DNA of 6,790 nt, taken from positions 1-6,790 of the forward strand of contig DEUU01000086.1 of assembly GCA_002362735.1 (NCBI GenBank), in the 5' to 3' direction. The number at the start of each line of letters is the position of its first letter. Positions within the stretch are counted from its first letter, which is position 1. Source of the DNA: Dehalococcoidia bacterium UBA3254. Its GTDB lineage: Bacteria; Chloroflexota; Dehalococcoidia; Dehalococcoidales; UBA3254. Shown one piece after another: positions 1 through 6,030 of the stretch. The translations under genes and the position numbers were made by a program. Under the pieces are notes generated by a model that saw nothing but the letters and a program-made list of their open reading frames with translations, was not told the origin of the DNA and did not search any database.

Positions 1-1080
1 CTGCCTCACCTGAACTGGCAGCCCGAAATCCTGCACTGCCATGACTGGCTTACTTCTCTGGTCGTGATGTGGCAGAAAAAAGCTAACTACCCTTACGCTT
101 CTGTTTTTACGATTCATAACCTGGCTTACCAGGGTTTCTTTGGCGATGATTTCATGTACCGGCACGATCTGAAAAAAGACTGGGAATATTTTCCACCGGA
201 AGCCCCCCGCCCACCCTATAGTTACATGGGTCAGGCCGTTCTCTGGGCAGACCTTGTGACGACCGTCAGCGAGACCTACGCTCGAGAAATTACCACTCCG
301 GAGTTCGGGACAGGTCTGGACACTCTGCTGCGCTACCGCGCCGGCCAGGGCCGGCTGACGGGAATTATTAACGGCATAGATAATGATTACTGGAATCCCG
401 GCACTGATCCTGTGCTGCCGGTGAATTTTACGGCAGATACCATTTCTAAAAGGGCTTTGAACAAAATTGCTCTGCAAAGGGTCTCCGGGTTACCCGTGGA
501 CAGCAGTGTCCCGCTGATAGGCATGGTCCAGAGGCTGGACGAGCAAAAGGGGATCGATATCGTGGGGCAGGGGATCGACCGAATTCTGAGCGAGACCGGG
601 GCCCAGGTGGTGATACTGGGGCAGGGACGGGATAATTACGAGTGGATGGTCCGGCAGATTGCCTCGCGTTATCCGCAGCAGGCTGCCGCGTTCATCGCCT
701 TCGAAGAGTCCCTGGCTCACCTCATTTACGGCGGCAGCGATATGTTTCTGATGCCTTCCCATTTCGAGCCGTGCGGCCTCGGGCAGATGATTGCCATGCG
801 CTACGGCGCCATTCCAGTGGTCCGCCATACCGGAGGGCTGGTAGATACCGTTCCGCAGTTAAGTCCGGACCTCAGCACCGGCAACGGCTTCGTCTTTCAT
901 GAATATACACCGGAAGCCCTCATAAAGGCCGTCCGGGAAGCCACCGGAGCCTTCAAAAATAAATCGAAATGGCAGCGGGCGATGCAGAGAGTAAGCCGGC
1001 TGGACTTTTCCTGGCAGTCTTCTGCACGAAGGTACGAAACTGCCTATCAGCAGGTCCTGGAGCAGATTAAAAAAGCCTGA
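1..1080 (+). CDS. glgA: Glycogen synthase (ADP-glucose type, GT5), 5'-truncated by window edge
   Basis: The reading frame is open from base 1 to the TGA at 1078-1080 and gives the last 359 residues of a glycogen/starch synthase, which transfers glucose from ADP-glucose (sometimes UDP-glucose) to the non-reducing end of an alpha-1,4-glucan in the cytoplasm. Numbering from base 1, visible GT5 landmarks are ILHCHDW (10-16), HNLAYQG (39-45), NGIDNDYWNP (about 123-132), QRLDEQKG (177-184, with R178 and K183 in the positions of the phosphate-binding Arg/Lys) and HFEPCGLGQM (254-263), whose E256 matches the catalytic-region Glu of the family's EPCGL motif. Bacterial GlgA is about 475-490 aa, so about 120-130 N-terminal residues, including the KxGGL motif, lie outside the window. 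An ATG/GTG pair at 64-69 lies inside the conserved domain and is not the true start. The gene converges on the glycosyltransferase gene, leaving a 74-bp gap. Confidence 0.96.
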   Translation: MPHLNWQPEILHCHDWLTSLVVMWQKKANYPYASVFTIHNLAYQGFFGDDFMYRHDLKKDWEYFPPEAPRPPYSYMGQAVLWADLVTTVSETYAREITTPEFGTGLDTLLRYRAGQGRLTGIINGIDNDYWNPGTDPVLPVNFTADTISKRALNKIALQRVSGLPVDSSVPLIGMVQRLDEQKGIDIVGQGIDRILSETGAQVVILGQGRDNYEWMVRQIASRYPQQAAAFIAFEESLAHLIYGGSDMFLMPSHFEPCGLGQMIAMRYGAIPVVRHTGGLVDTVPQLSPDLSTGNGFVFHEYTPEALIKAVREATGAFKNKSKWQRAMQRVSRLDFSWQSSARRYETAYQQVLEQIKKA

Positions 1081-1085
1081 CAGGC
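1069..1085 (-). terminator. Possible weak intrinsic terminator for the phosphatase/glycosyltransferase unit
   Basis: Read on the minus strand, GCCT-GTC-AGGC is followed directly by six T residues, about 70 nt past the glycosyltransferase stop. The stem is only 4 bp (5 if the loop is ignored), so it would be a weak terminator. It lies over the last codons of glgA, and the T-run is also the Lys codons of GlgA, so the match may be coincidental. I found no better hairpin plus T-tract in the 1081-1154 gap on either strand. Confidence 0.28.
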
Positions 1086-1154
1086 AGCATAAATTATGGA
1101 CCCGGCCGTAATTCCGGCGCTGTTACGCATTAGAACCTGTGAACTGTATGTTCA

Positions 1155-2978
1155 TCACACCGGAAACATCAGGTCCAAATCCGGCTCGCCTTTCACGGGC
1201 GTCTCTGTTTCACGGTCCTGAATACGCCGGATAAACTCTATCGCCTTGCGGAACTTTCCCGGCAGGTAGACCGGCTGCATTCCTTCCCCGTAGAGCTTGA
1301 ATCCGTTCCGCGCCTGTAATACAAATATCAGTATCGAAATCGCAAACGGCAGGGTCATCAGCGAGGCCGAAAGCCAGCCTTCCAGGTTCGGCGGCGCCAT
1401 ACCCAGCAGCCGGTTGAATTGCGAATTGACATTCTTTACCACACTATCCGCGAATATTCCATCCCAGAAGGGTGCAAAGAAAGCCAGGCAGGACAGCACT
1501 GCGCCGGTCAGCAGCACCTTCCAGGGACAGCGTCTCGTATGTTCGATGGCTTTTATATTCTGATACCGCGTACCCAGCACGCTTCTGGAAATCCATCCGC
1601 GCCGGATAAAAAGACGCCGGTTGGTAGCGACAATGCCGGTTGTTCCTGAAGACCAGCTCTGCAAAACATATTCCGGTTTGGTCAGAGTGTCCCGCAGGTC
1701 CGAAGGTATCTCAGCCAGTCCTCCCTCTTTGTTCATTTCCCGGTTAATCGCCTGGTCCAGCTCCGCCGTCAGATGAATACTGGCGTACTTCCCGGCCCTT
1801 TCTCTGGCGTTTTGAGACATCTGGGAGTGCAGGGCTTCATCCTCTACCAGCCTTAAGATAGCTTCCGCCGCCCCGTCGATATCCCCCGGTCCGCGGGTAT
1901 GCAGTCCTTCGACCCCGTTTTGCACTATCCAGGACTGCCCGCCCACTCCTGAAGTGACTACCGGGACTCCGGCGTACATAAATTCAAGCTGGGAGATTCC
2001 GAGGGCTTCCAGTTTGCTCATGAGGAGGTTGATATAAGAAGCCCGGATCAGGAGGGCTTTCTCCTTCTCGTCTATTTCTCCGATATAGCTTACGTTCGGC
2101 ATGCGGCTGGCTTGTTCGACGATCTCACGTCCGTAAGATGTGTCGGCTTTTCCGGCCATGACAAAATGGATCTGGGTTTTGTCTGCCAGCTTCTGGGCGA
2201 TCTTCAGGACAGCTCCCGGATTCTTCCTCTCTTCCAGCGTTCCCAGGTAGGAGACGATTCTCCTGGACGGTTCGATCTTAAGGCGCTTCCGAAATTCGGT
2301 AGCATCGTCGGCCGCGAAGCGTAAAAAGACATCATTGTCCACCCCGCCGGGATAAAGCAGGCATTTTTCCAGTTTGGCCCCCATCTCGATTTTAGCCTGC
2401 CTTTCGAAGGGCGTGACGACCAGGACCAGGTTGGCTGCTTCCAGGATTTTGGACAGTGAAATTTTATTCCAGGCGGTCCGGTAAGTCAGTTCCGGAAGTG
2501 AGTACCTCTGTGAAGAAGGCTCCTGGAAATGGGACATATGGCAAAAAACAATCGGATCGTAATACCCGCCGACCTTGCGCATATCGCGGCGCCAGGCGAT
2601 GAATTTCGCCGTCTCTTCCGGACCGTTCCATAAAGTGCTGTGGGTGATCAGTACGTTCAAACCAAAGTCGTCCACGATCTGATTCAGAGTGCTGATGAAG
2701 TCCTTGAAGACAATTCTCCGGGGCGGCCATTTGGCCAGATGGCTGTCAACCCGGATCACCGGGATATGCAGCACTTCATCTTCCACGTAATAATATCCTT
2801 TATGCTTCAGCAGGCCTTCGCGGGGAATGACTTCGTGGCCGTCGTGATAGGTGCTCGTAATTAAAAAAGCTTTTTGGCCGAGTATGTTGAAATCTCGTAC
2901 CATCCGCTGGGCTACCAGTTCTTGTCCTTTGCTGTTGCTGGTCTGGTACATAATGATACCGATGCGTTTTTCTAACAT
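1155..2978 (-). CDS. GT4-family glycosyltransferase fused to a membrane-anchored PH-like domain
   Basis: This 607-aa protein has a GT-B glycosyltransferase for about its first 415 residues. The N-terminal Rossmann part begins LEKRIGIIMYQTS. It is followed by HMSHFQEP (147-154), YPGGVDNDVF (209-218), GTLEERKNP (246-254, a common GT4 variant with K252 as the donor-phosphate Lys) and an E-x7-E motif (E324, E332) leading into YAGVPVV. About 427-478 then look like the start of a bacterial PH domain (TNRRL at 452-456). A first membrane helix (about 486-505), a polar linker and a second helix (about 534-555) follow, and a last amphipathic segment (about 565-588) could close the PH fold. The enzyme is predicted to be cytoplasmic but membrane-tethered; donor and acceptor are unknown. 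The ATG at 2978 is preferred: it lies 7 bp after the phosphatase stop with AGGGGG 10 nt upstream, and it begins at the conserved fold. A longer version to 3074 would overlap the phosphatase by 89 nt. Confidence 0.88.
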   Translation of the reverse strand: MLEKRIGIIMYQTSNSKGQELVAQRMVRDFNILGQKAFLITSTYHDGHEVIPREGLLKHKGYYYVEDEVLHIPVIRVDSHLAKWPPRRIVFKDFISTLNQIVDDFGLNVLITHSTLWNGPEETAKFIAWRRDMRKVGGYYDPIVFCHMSHFQEPSSQRYSLPELTYRTAWNKISLSKILEAANLVLVVTPFERQAKIEMGAKLEKCLLYPGGVDNDVFLRFAADDATEFRKRLKIEPSRRIVSYLGTLEERKNPGAVLKIAQKLADKTQIHFVMAGKADTSYGREIVEQASRMPNVSYIGEIDEKEKALLIRASYINLLMSKLEALGISQLEFMYAGVPVVTSGVGGQSWIVQNGVEGLHTRGPGDIDGAAEAILRLVEDEALHSQMSQNARERAGKYASIHLTAELDQAINREMNKEGGLAEIPSDLRDTLTKPEYVLQSWSSGTTGIVATNRRLFIRRGWISRSVLGTRYQNIKAIEHTRRCPWKVLLTGAVLSCLAFFAPFWDGIFADSVVKNVNSQFNRLLGMAPPNLEGWLSASLMTLPFAISILIFVLQARNGFKLYGEGMQPVYLPGKFRKAIEFIRRIQDRETETPVKGEPDLDLMFPV

Positions 2979-2985
2979 CCGCTGA

Positions 2986-3753
2986 TTACCCCCTAATTCG
3001 TATTCCAGGTAATTCCGGATTGAAGATAAACTGGTTCTTGAAAAGCTGGCTGATGAAAAAGGGTATATCTTCAAATTTGATCCAGTATGTGCTTTCCAGG
3101 TTCGGAGGACTCTTTCCGCCTGTTACGCCGACGCTGATGTCTGAAACCTCAAAGGCGGGGTTATCCGTGAAGGAGTCCCCCATATAAAGCACCCCGCGTG
3201 AGATTCCTAATTTTTCCTTCAGGCTTTTTAAGGCCACGCCTTTGTTAACGGAGCAAGGAAAAACGTCGAAGAAGGGTTTTCCCTGATATTCGATCACTTC
3301 CAGGGGAAGACCTTTACAATATGAACGGATCTGGGCAGACATCATCCTCGCCGATTTTTCATCCCTCATCTGGCGCCAGTCAATGCAGAAAGCCAGAGGA
3401 CGGCCGGCGTAGTTGCGTTTTTCTTCGATCGTTCCGCCTTCCCTCAGGTTCTGTTTCGCAAATTGCAGCGCCTTTTCCAGATTCGGCATAGCCTCTTCGA
3501 CGCCTTCAGAAACGAACAGTTGGGAGCCTATTTTCATTTCCAGTCCGGCGATGGCGCACCATGCGTGTGCAAAAAGCGTCCGCGGAAGGATAAAAGAAAG
3601 GTCTTTGGTGGTGATGATGCCGATCGGGATGAATTTATTGATTTTGCTCAGCAGTACTTCGAGATGAGGAAGTACTTTGGATTGTTGTCTGGAAACATTT
3701 AACGGGCTGATTGTTCCATCATAGTCGAAAAACAGGCAGTTCACCCGGGTCAT
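2986..3753 (-). CDS. HAD-superfamily IIB phosphatase, trehalose-phosphatase-like
   Basis: The 255-aa product carries the full HAD set. Motif I is DYDGT (D10 nucleophile, D12 acid/base), motif II is the Thr pair in GIITTKD (T48/T49), motif III is K171 in NKGVALKSL, and motif IV is MGDSFTDNPAF (D193, D197). A cap region about 70-165 includes EEKRNYAGRPLAFCIDWR and FFDVFPCSVNKG, which resemble the OtsB cap signatures E-x-K and E-V-x-P-x-x-x-K-G. The likely reaction is removal of phosphate from a sugar-phosphate or glycosyl-phosphate such as trehalose-6-P, glucosyl-3-phosphoglycerate or mannosyl-3-phosphoglycerate; the sequence does not decide which. The ATG at 3753 is chosen because AAAGGAGGT stands 7-8 nt upstream and motif I falls at residue 10, as usual. 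An upstream TTG at 3828 is open in frame but is itself the -35 box of a promoter. The glycosyltransferase starts 7 bp after this stop, so the two are probably co-transcribed. Confidence 0.88.
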   Translation of the reverse strand: MTRVNCLFFDYDGTISPLNVSRQQSKVLPHLEVLLSKINKFIPIGIITTKDLSFILPRTLFAHAWCAIAGLEMKIGSQLFVSEGVEEAMPNLEKALQFAKQNLREGGTIEEKRNYAGRPLAFCIDWRQMRDEKSARMMSAQIRSYCKGLPLEVIEYQGKPFFDVFPCSVNKGVALKSLKEKLGISRGVLYMGDSFTDNPAFEVSDISVGVTGGKSPPNLESTYWIKFEDIPFFISQLFKNQFIFNPELPGIRIRG

Positions 3754-3768
3754 CGATCGAACCTCCTT
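3754..3768 (-). promoter_or_regulatory. Strong Shine-Dalgarno fixing the phosphatase start
   Basis: On the minus strand AAAGGAGGT ends 7 nt before the ATG at 3753, an almost full match to the 16S anti-SD. It decides the start against the in-frame TTG at 3828 and suggests efficient translation of the phosphatase. Confidence 0.8.
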
Positions 3769-3799
3769 TCTCAGGAACGGGAAGGAAGGAATTTCGTAA

Positions 3800-3828
3800 T
3801 TTATAAACCTTAAGCTTAGCCTTGTCAA
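3800..3828 (-). promoter_or_regulatory. Proximal sigma70-type promoter (P2) for the phosphatase/glycosyltransferase unit
   Basis: Minus strand: a perfect -35 TTGACA (3828-3823), a 17-bp spacer and a -10 TATAAA (3805-3800, five of six consensus). Transcription would start near 3793, giving a leader of about 40 nt that contains the strong SD. The spacing and both boxes are near ideal. Confidence 0.7.
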
Positions 3829-3885
3829 TATCGCTGAAATACCGATTTTAGTCAGTATTGCTTCCGAATTGTCTCTGTAACCCAG

Positions 3886-3916
3886 CTTTTCATCGATTAT
3901 CAGCGATTTTGAAAAG
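3886..3916 (-). repeat. Imperfect inverted repeat in the P1 leader
   Basis: Arms CTTTTC (3886-3891) and GAAAAG (3911-3916) plus inner arms ATCG (3892-3895) and CGAT (3904-3907) form a 10-bp stem with a 3-nt bulge and an 8-nt loop. In the P1 transcript it would be a leader hairpin, while as DNA it could be a protein-binding dyad between P1 and P2. No T-tract follows, so it is not a standard terminator. Its role is unknown. Confidence 0.4.
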
Positions 3917-3949
3917 ATATCGCAGCCGTTAATAAGACGATGGAAGTTT

Positions 3950-3979
3950 ATTTTAAAGTCCGCAGCCTTTCCCTGTCAA
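3950..3979 (-). promoter_or_regulatory. Distal sigma70-type promoter (P1) for the phosphatase/glycosyltransferase unit
   Basis: Minus strand: a perfect -35 TTGACA (3979-3974), an 18-bp spacer and a -10 TAAAAT (3955-3950, five of six consensus). The predicted start near 3943 would give a leader of about 190 nt that includes the inverted repeat at 3886-3916 and runs through P2. A 6-bp inverted repeat (3978-4005) touches its -35 box. Confidence 0.55.
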
Positions 3980-4005
3980 GGTACTTAGGCTCAATGTACT
4001 ACCTT
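3978..4005. repeat. Inverted repeat abutting the P1 -35 box
   Basis: AAGGTA (3978-3983) and TACCTT (4000-4005) are perfect inverted copies separated by 16 bp. The inner arm overlaps the last bases of the P1 TTGACA box. Position and centre spacing would suit a dimeric regulator, but 6-bp arms can arise by chance. Confidence 0.3.
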
Positions 4006-4059
4006 AATTCCCGGTAGAGGAGAGCGTAGCAGGCGAAGGGCTGGAGGGGGGCTGGGCTT

Positions 4060-4677
4060 CTATGTGATCGTGTTATGGCAGGCATCATTGAACAGTTCGA
4101 GGCTGGTTCTGTCATTGCCATCCAGGGTGAATGCTGTCACCGTTCCGTTACTCAGTCTTAATCTTGTAATCTCGGTCAAAGGTAAATTCAGCACCCGGCA
4201 AACAACCGTCATGATCACAAAATAATGGGTGACTACCACGACTGAGCCTTGAGGATGTTCCCGGAAAATATTCCCAATGGTTTCCCAGGACCTTTTTTGA
4301 ACGTCCAGGACCGATTCGCCGCCGGGAATACAGAGAAGGCCTTTTTCGGGTCCGCTCCGGCAAATCAGCTCATCGAACCGCATCTTCAGTTCCGAAGCCA
4401 TGATCCCTTCCAGTTCCCCGGCATTAATTTCTTTCAGCTCCGGAATGGGCATTACTTTGAGATTGTGGTGCTTCGCGATCGCCTCCGCAGTCTGCATCGC
4501 CCGCTGCAGCGGGCTGGAATAGATCGCATCTATATTTTCTGCCTTTAATCTCTGACCGAGGCCTTTTGCCTGGCGAAGACCGTTTTCACTTAAGGGTGTA
4601 TCGCTGGCGCTTCCCTGAATTCTTCGGATTTTGTTCCATTCCGTCTCACCGTGTCGGACTAAAATAAATTTCGTCAA
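4060..4677 (-). CDS. Histidine phosphatase superfamily protein (phosphoglycerate-mutase fold, CobC/PhoE-like)
   Basis: The 205-aa product is a single histidine-phosphatase domain that cleaves phosphomonoesters through a phosphohistidine. With a TTG start the core is FILVRHGETEWN (R8, H9 nucleophile), SSPLQRAMQTA (R59), LKEINAGELEG (E83, proposed acid), PGGES (about 118-122) and VVTHYFVI (H151). Size and motifs fit the small CobC/PhoE/GpmB-like branch. Substrate cannot be assigned, and no cobalamin genes are nearby to favour alpha-ribazole phosphatase. The last motif reads T-H-Y rather than the usual S/T-H-G. For the start, an upstream in-frame ATG at 4692 has no SD, lies on a 14-bp palindrome and adds five residues, whereas the TTG at 4677 has AGGAG 5 nt upstream and gives the typical MTKxxLVRHGE beginning. 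The gene follows the M48 protease by 89 bp on the same strand and may be co-transcribed. Confidence 0.9.
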   Translation of the reverse strand: MTKFILVRHGETEWNKIRRIQGSASDTPLSENGLRQAKGLGQRLKAENIDAIYSSPLQRAMQTAEAIAKHHNLKVMPIPELKEINAGELEGIMASELKMRFDELICRSGPEKGLLCIPGGESVLDVQKRSWETIGNIFREHPQGSVVVVTHYFVIMTVVCRVLNLPLTEITRLRLSNGTVTAFTLDGNDRTSLELFNDACHNTIT

Positions 4678-4690
4678 ATACACTCCTATC

Positions 4691-4704
4691 ATTTCAGCTG
4701 AAAT
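4691..4704. repeat. 14-bp perfect palindrome ATTTCAGCTGAAAT before the histidine phosphatase
   Basis: The sequence equals its own reverse complement over 14 bp. It lies 13 bp upstream of the preferred TTG start and overlaps the alternative ATG. It could be an operator or simply a short mRNA hairpin near the start site. I cannot name a regulator. Confidence 0.45.
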
Positions 4705-4719
4705 TACGTCTTTGCGAGG

Positions 4720-4759
4720 ATCAGGGTACCCTCCGGGGCGTCTTACGAATCTCCCTGAT
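4720..4759. repeat. Nested dyads in the M48-histidine phosphatase gap
   Basis: ATCAGGG (4720-4726) and CCCTGAT (4753-4759) form a 7-bp inverted repeat with a 26-nt loop. A second, competing 10-bp palindrome, AGGGTACCCT, lies at 4723-4732. The two share bases, so only one could form at a time. No T-tract follows on the minus strand, so this is not a clear terminator for the M48 gene. Confidence 0.3.
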
Positions 4760-4766
4760 TATTATC

Positions 4767-5927
4767 TCAGAAATTCCTTCTCTCTTCCTCGAACTTCTTC
4801 GCCTGCTCCACCCGGTTGTTATAGCTGGGATGATCATAGAACAGGACTTCCTCCCACCTGGGCGGCCGAGCCACTCCCAGATTCTGATTGACCAGACGGG
4901 TCATGGCGTTAATGAAAGCCCTGGAATCTTGTGTTAATCCCAGAGCATATCTATCTGCCTGGCTTTCGACCAGGCGTGTATAGCTGTTCGTCAGGGGAGA
5001 TGCCAGAGTGAATAAAGCTCCGAAAATAAGGACCAGCCAGGGTAAGGCTGCCGGATCACTGATGCTGCTGAATCCCAGGGGAGTCACAGTGATTTTCAGA
5101 ACGAGGTCCACAATCTTTAATATCATCAGTGAGACCGCCGACTGAACGATGAATAGACGAAAGATATCCCGGTCCATATGATGTCCGATCTCGTGAGCAG
5201 TCACGACTTCTATTTCCGGCACCGAATATTGCTGGATCAGAGTATCGCTGATGACAATACGCCGCGTCTGTCCCAGGCCCATCAAAGCGGCGTTGGCTGA
5301 AGTTCCCTTCGTACTGAAGTCCAGGATAAAGATTCCGTGTACATTAGCCCCGGCTTTTTGCGCCAGTTTTTCCAGCCTGGCTTTGAGTTCGCCCTCCGCC
5401 ATTGGTTTCACTTTATAAAATAAGGGAATCAGAAAGATTGGGGCGATAACAGACATCAGAACGGTGACCAGGAGCATCAGGCCCCAGGCCAGAAGCCACC
5501 AGATATCCGGGAAGTATAACAGGAAAGCGTATGCCACGGCTACCGCGGCGCTGCCGAAAACAATCCCGATGGCTCCTCCCTTCGCCAGGTCTCCCAGCCA
5601 GCTTTTAAGGTTCTGAATGGATATTCCATAGCGGTGAGGCAAGGTAAAACCCCGGTAGTAGCTTAAGGGAGAAGTCAGGATTTCAAAGCCGATCATGATA
5701 ACCAGGAAAAAGACCACCGCTGTGGCGATTACCGGCCAGCCGAACAAGCCGCCTAACCATTTTGAAGCGCCTGTAAAAATAATAATCAGGAGCAGCGCCA
5801 GTGAAAGACAGGTATCGAGATATCCTAGACGGCGGCGGATACCGGAATATTCCCGGGCTTTCTTCTGCTTTTCCTGGTCCAGGACCGGGTCTGCCATGGT
5901 TTTATCGTTCAAAGGTATTACTTCCAT
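4767..5927 (-). CDS. M48-family zinc metalloprotease, Ste24/CAAX-protease-like, multi-pass membrane protein
   Basis: This is a 386-aa integral membrane peptidase. The zinc site is HEIGHH (H245, E246, H249) with E321 in the downstream ESQAD motif as third ligand. STKGTSANA (205-213), GLGQTRRIVISDTLI (217-231) and the C-terminal YDHPSYNNR (364-372) are typical of the Ste24-type branch of M48. Hydrophobic segments are visible at about 40-60, 64-84, 118-138, 143-170, 258-278 and 292-312, with the catalytic helix between the fourth and fifth. The length is a little short of eukaryotic Ste24 and longer than HtpX (about 290 aa). It probably cleaves membrane or membrane-associated proteins on the cytoplasmic side; bacteria mostly lack CAAX prenylation, so quality control is more likely, which is inference. 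The start is uncertain: ATG at 5927 and ATG at 5897 (MADPV) both lack a good SD. The gene lies 103 bp after the DUF2344 gene. Confidence 0.92.
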   Translation of the reverse strand: MEVIPLNDKTMADPVLDQEKQKKAREYSGIRRRLGYLDTCLSLALLLIIIFTGASKWLGGLFGWPVIATAVVFFLVIMIGFEILTSPLSYYRGFTLPHRYGISIQNLKSWLGDLAKGGAIGIVFGSAAVAVAYAFLLYFPDIWWLLAWGLMLLVTVLMSVIAPIFLIPLFYKVKPMAEGELKARLEKLAQKAGANVHGIFILDFSTKGTSANAALMGLGQTRRIVISDTLIQQYSVPEIEVVTAHEIGHHMDRDIFRLFIVQSAVSLMILKIVDLVLKITVTPLGFSSISDPAALPWLVLIFGALFTLASPLTNSYTRLVESQADRYALGLTQDSRAFINAMTRLVNQNLGVARPPRWEEVLFYDHPSYNNRVEQAKKFEEERRNF

Positions 5928-5967
5928 AATACACCGGCTTCTCGCCTTCAGCCTTAATCAATCCCGG

Positions 5968-6002
5968 GAAAGGGAATGACTTTCATCTTCTATGTCCCTT
6001 TC
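5968..6002. repeat. Inverted repeat in the gap before the M48 gene
   Basis: GAAAGGGA (5968-5975) and TCCCTTTC (5995-6002) are perfect 8-bp arms. Just inside, ATGA (5976-5979) and TCAT (5983-5986) can extend the stem to a 3-nt loop, leaving eight unpaired bases on one side. No T-run follows on either strand, so it is not a classical terminator. It may be a 3' end structure of the DUF2344 transcript or a leader structure of the M48 mRNA. No convincing promoter was found in 5928-6030. Confidence 0.4.
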
Positions 6003-6030
6003 GCCAAACCTGTAACTTATGACTCTATTC

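Larger units (their letters stand above)
3754..4059. other. 306-bp regulatory gap between histidine phosphatase and phosphatase/glycosyltransferase unit
   Basis: No gene is supported here. The gap is AT-rich in its left two thirds and holds two minus-strand promoters, a strong SD and two inverted repeats, all listed separately. The right third (about 4010-4059) is G-rich on the plus strand. It is the 3' flank of the histidine phosphatase and shows no clear intrinsic terminator, so read-through from upstream is possible. Confidence 0.7.

Noticed and set aside
490..828. 112-aa minus-strand open frame inside glgA
   Set aside because: Antisense to strongly conserved GT5 motifs, no recognisable domain and no SD; a shadow of glgA.
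642..902. 86-aa plus-strand frame inside glgA
   Set aside because: Out of frame with the conserved GlgA sequence; Arg/Ser-rich composition typical of a shifted frame.
1098..1120. GCCG/CGGC mini-hairpin after glgA as a terminator
   Set aside because: Only a 4-bp stem and no T-tract follows on the plus strand.
2464..2730. 88-aa frame within the glycosyltransferase gene on the same strand
   Set aside because: Lies wholly in the GT4 N-terminal domain in another frame, with no independent features.
2979..3074. N-terminal extension of the glycosyltransferase to 3074
   Set aside because: Adds 32 Ser-rich residues that overlap the phosphatase coding end. The ATG at 2978 has an SD and begins at the conserved fold.
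3413..3702. Plus-strand frames of 79 and 84 aa opposite the phosphatase
   Set aside because: Antisense shadows of a gene with complete HAD motifs; no SD or domain.
4010..4059. G-rich stretch after the histidine phosphatase as a terminator or RNA element
   Set aside because: No convincing stem and no T-run; the GAAG/CTTC match is too short.
4249..4548. 99-aa plus-strand frame opposite the histidine phosphatase
   Set aside because: Antisense to catalytic motifs and without family resemblance.
4631..4891. 86-aa plus-strand frame across the M48-histidine phosphatase gap
   Set aside because: Overlaps both gene ends antisense; Pro/Arg-rich, no SD, no domain.
5695..5979. 94-aa plus-strand frame opposite the M48 N-terminus
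   Set aside because: Mirror of the hydrophobic N-terminal region in antisense; no independent support.
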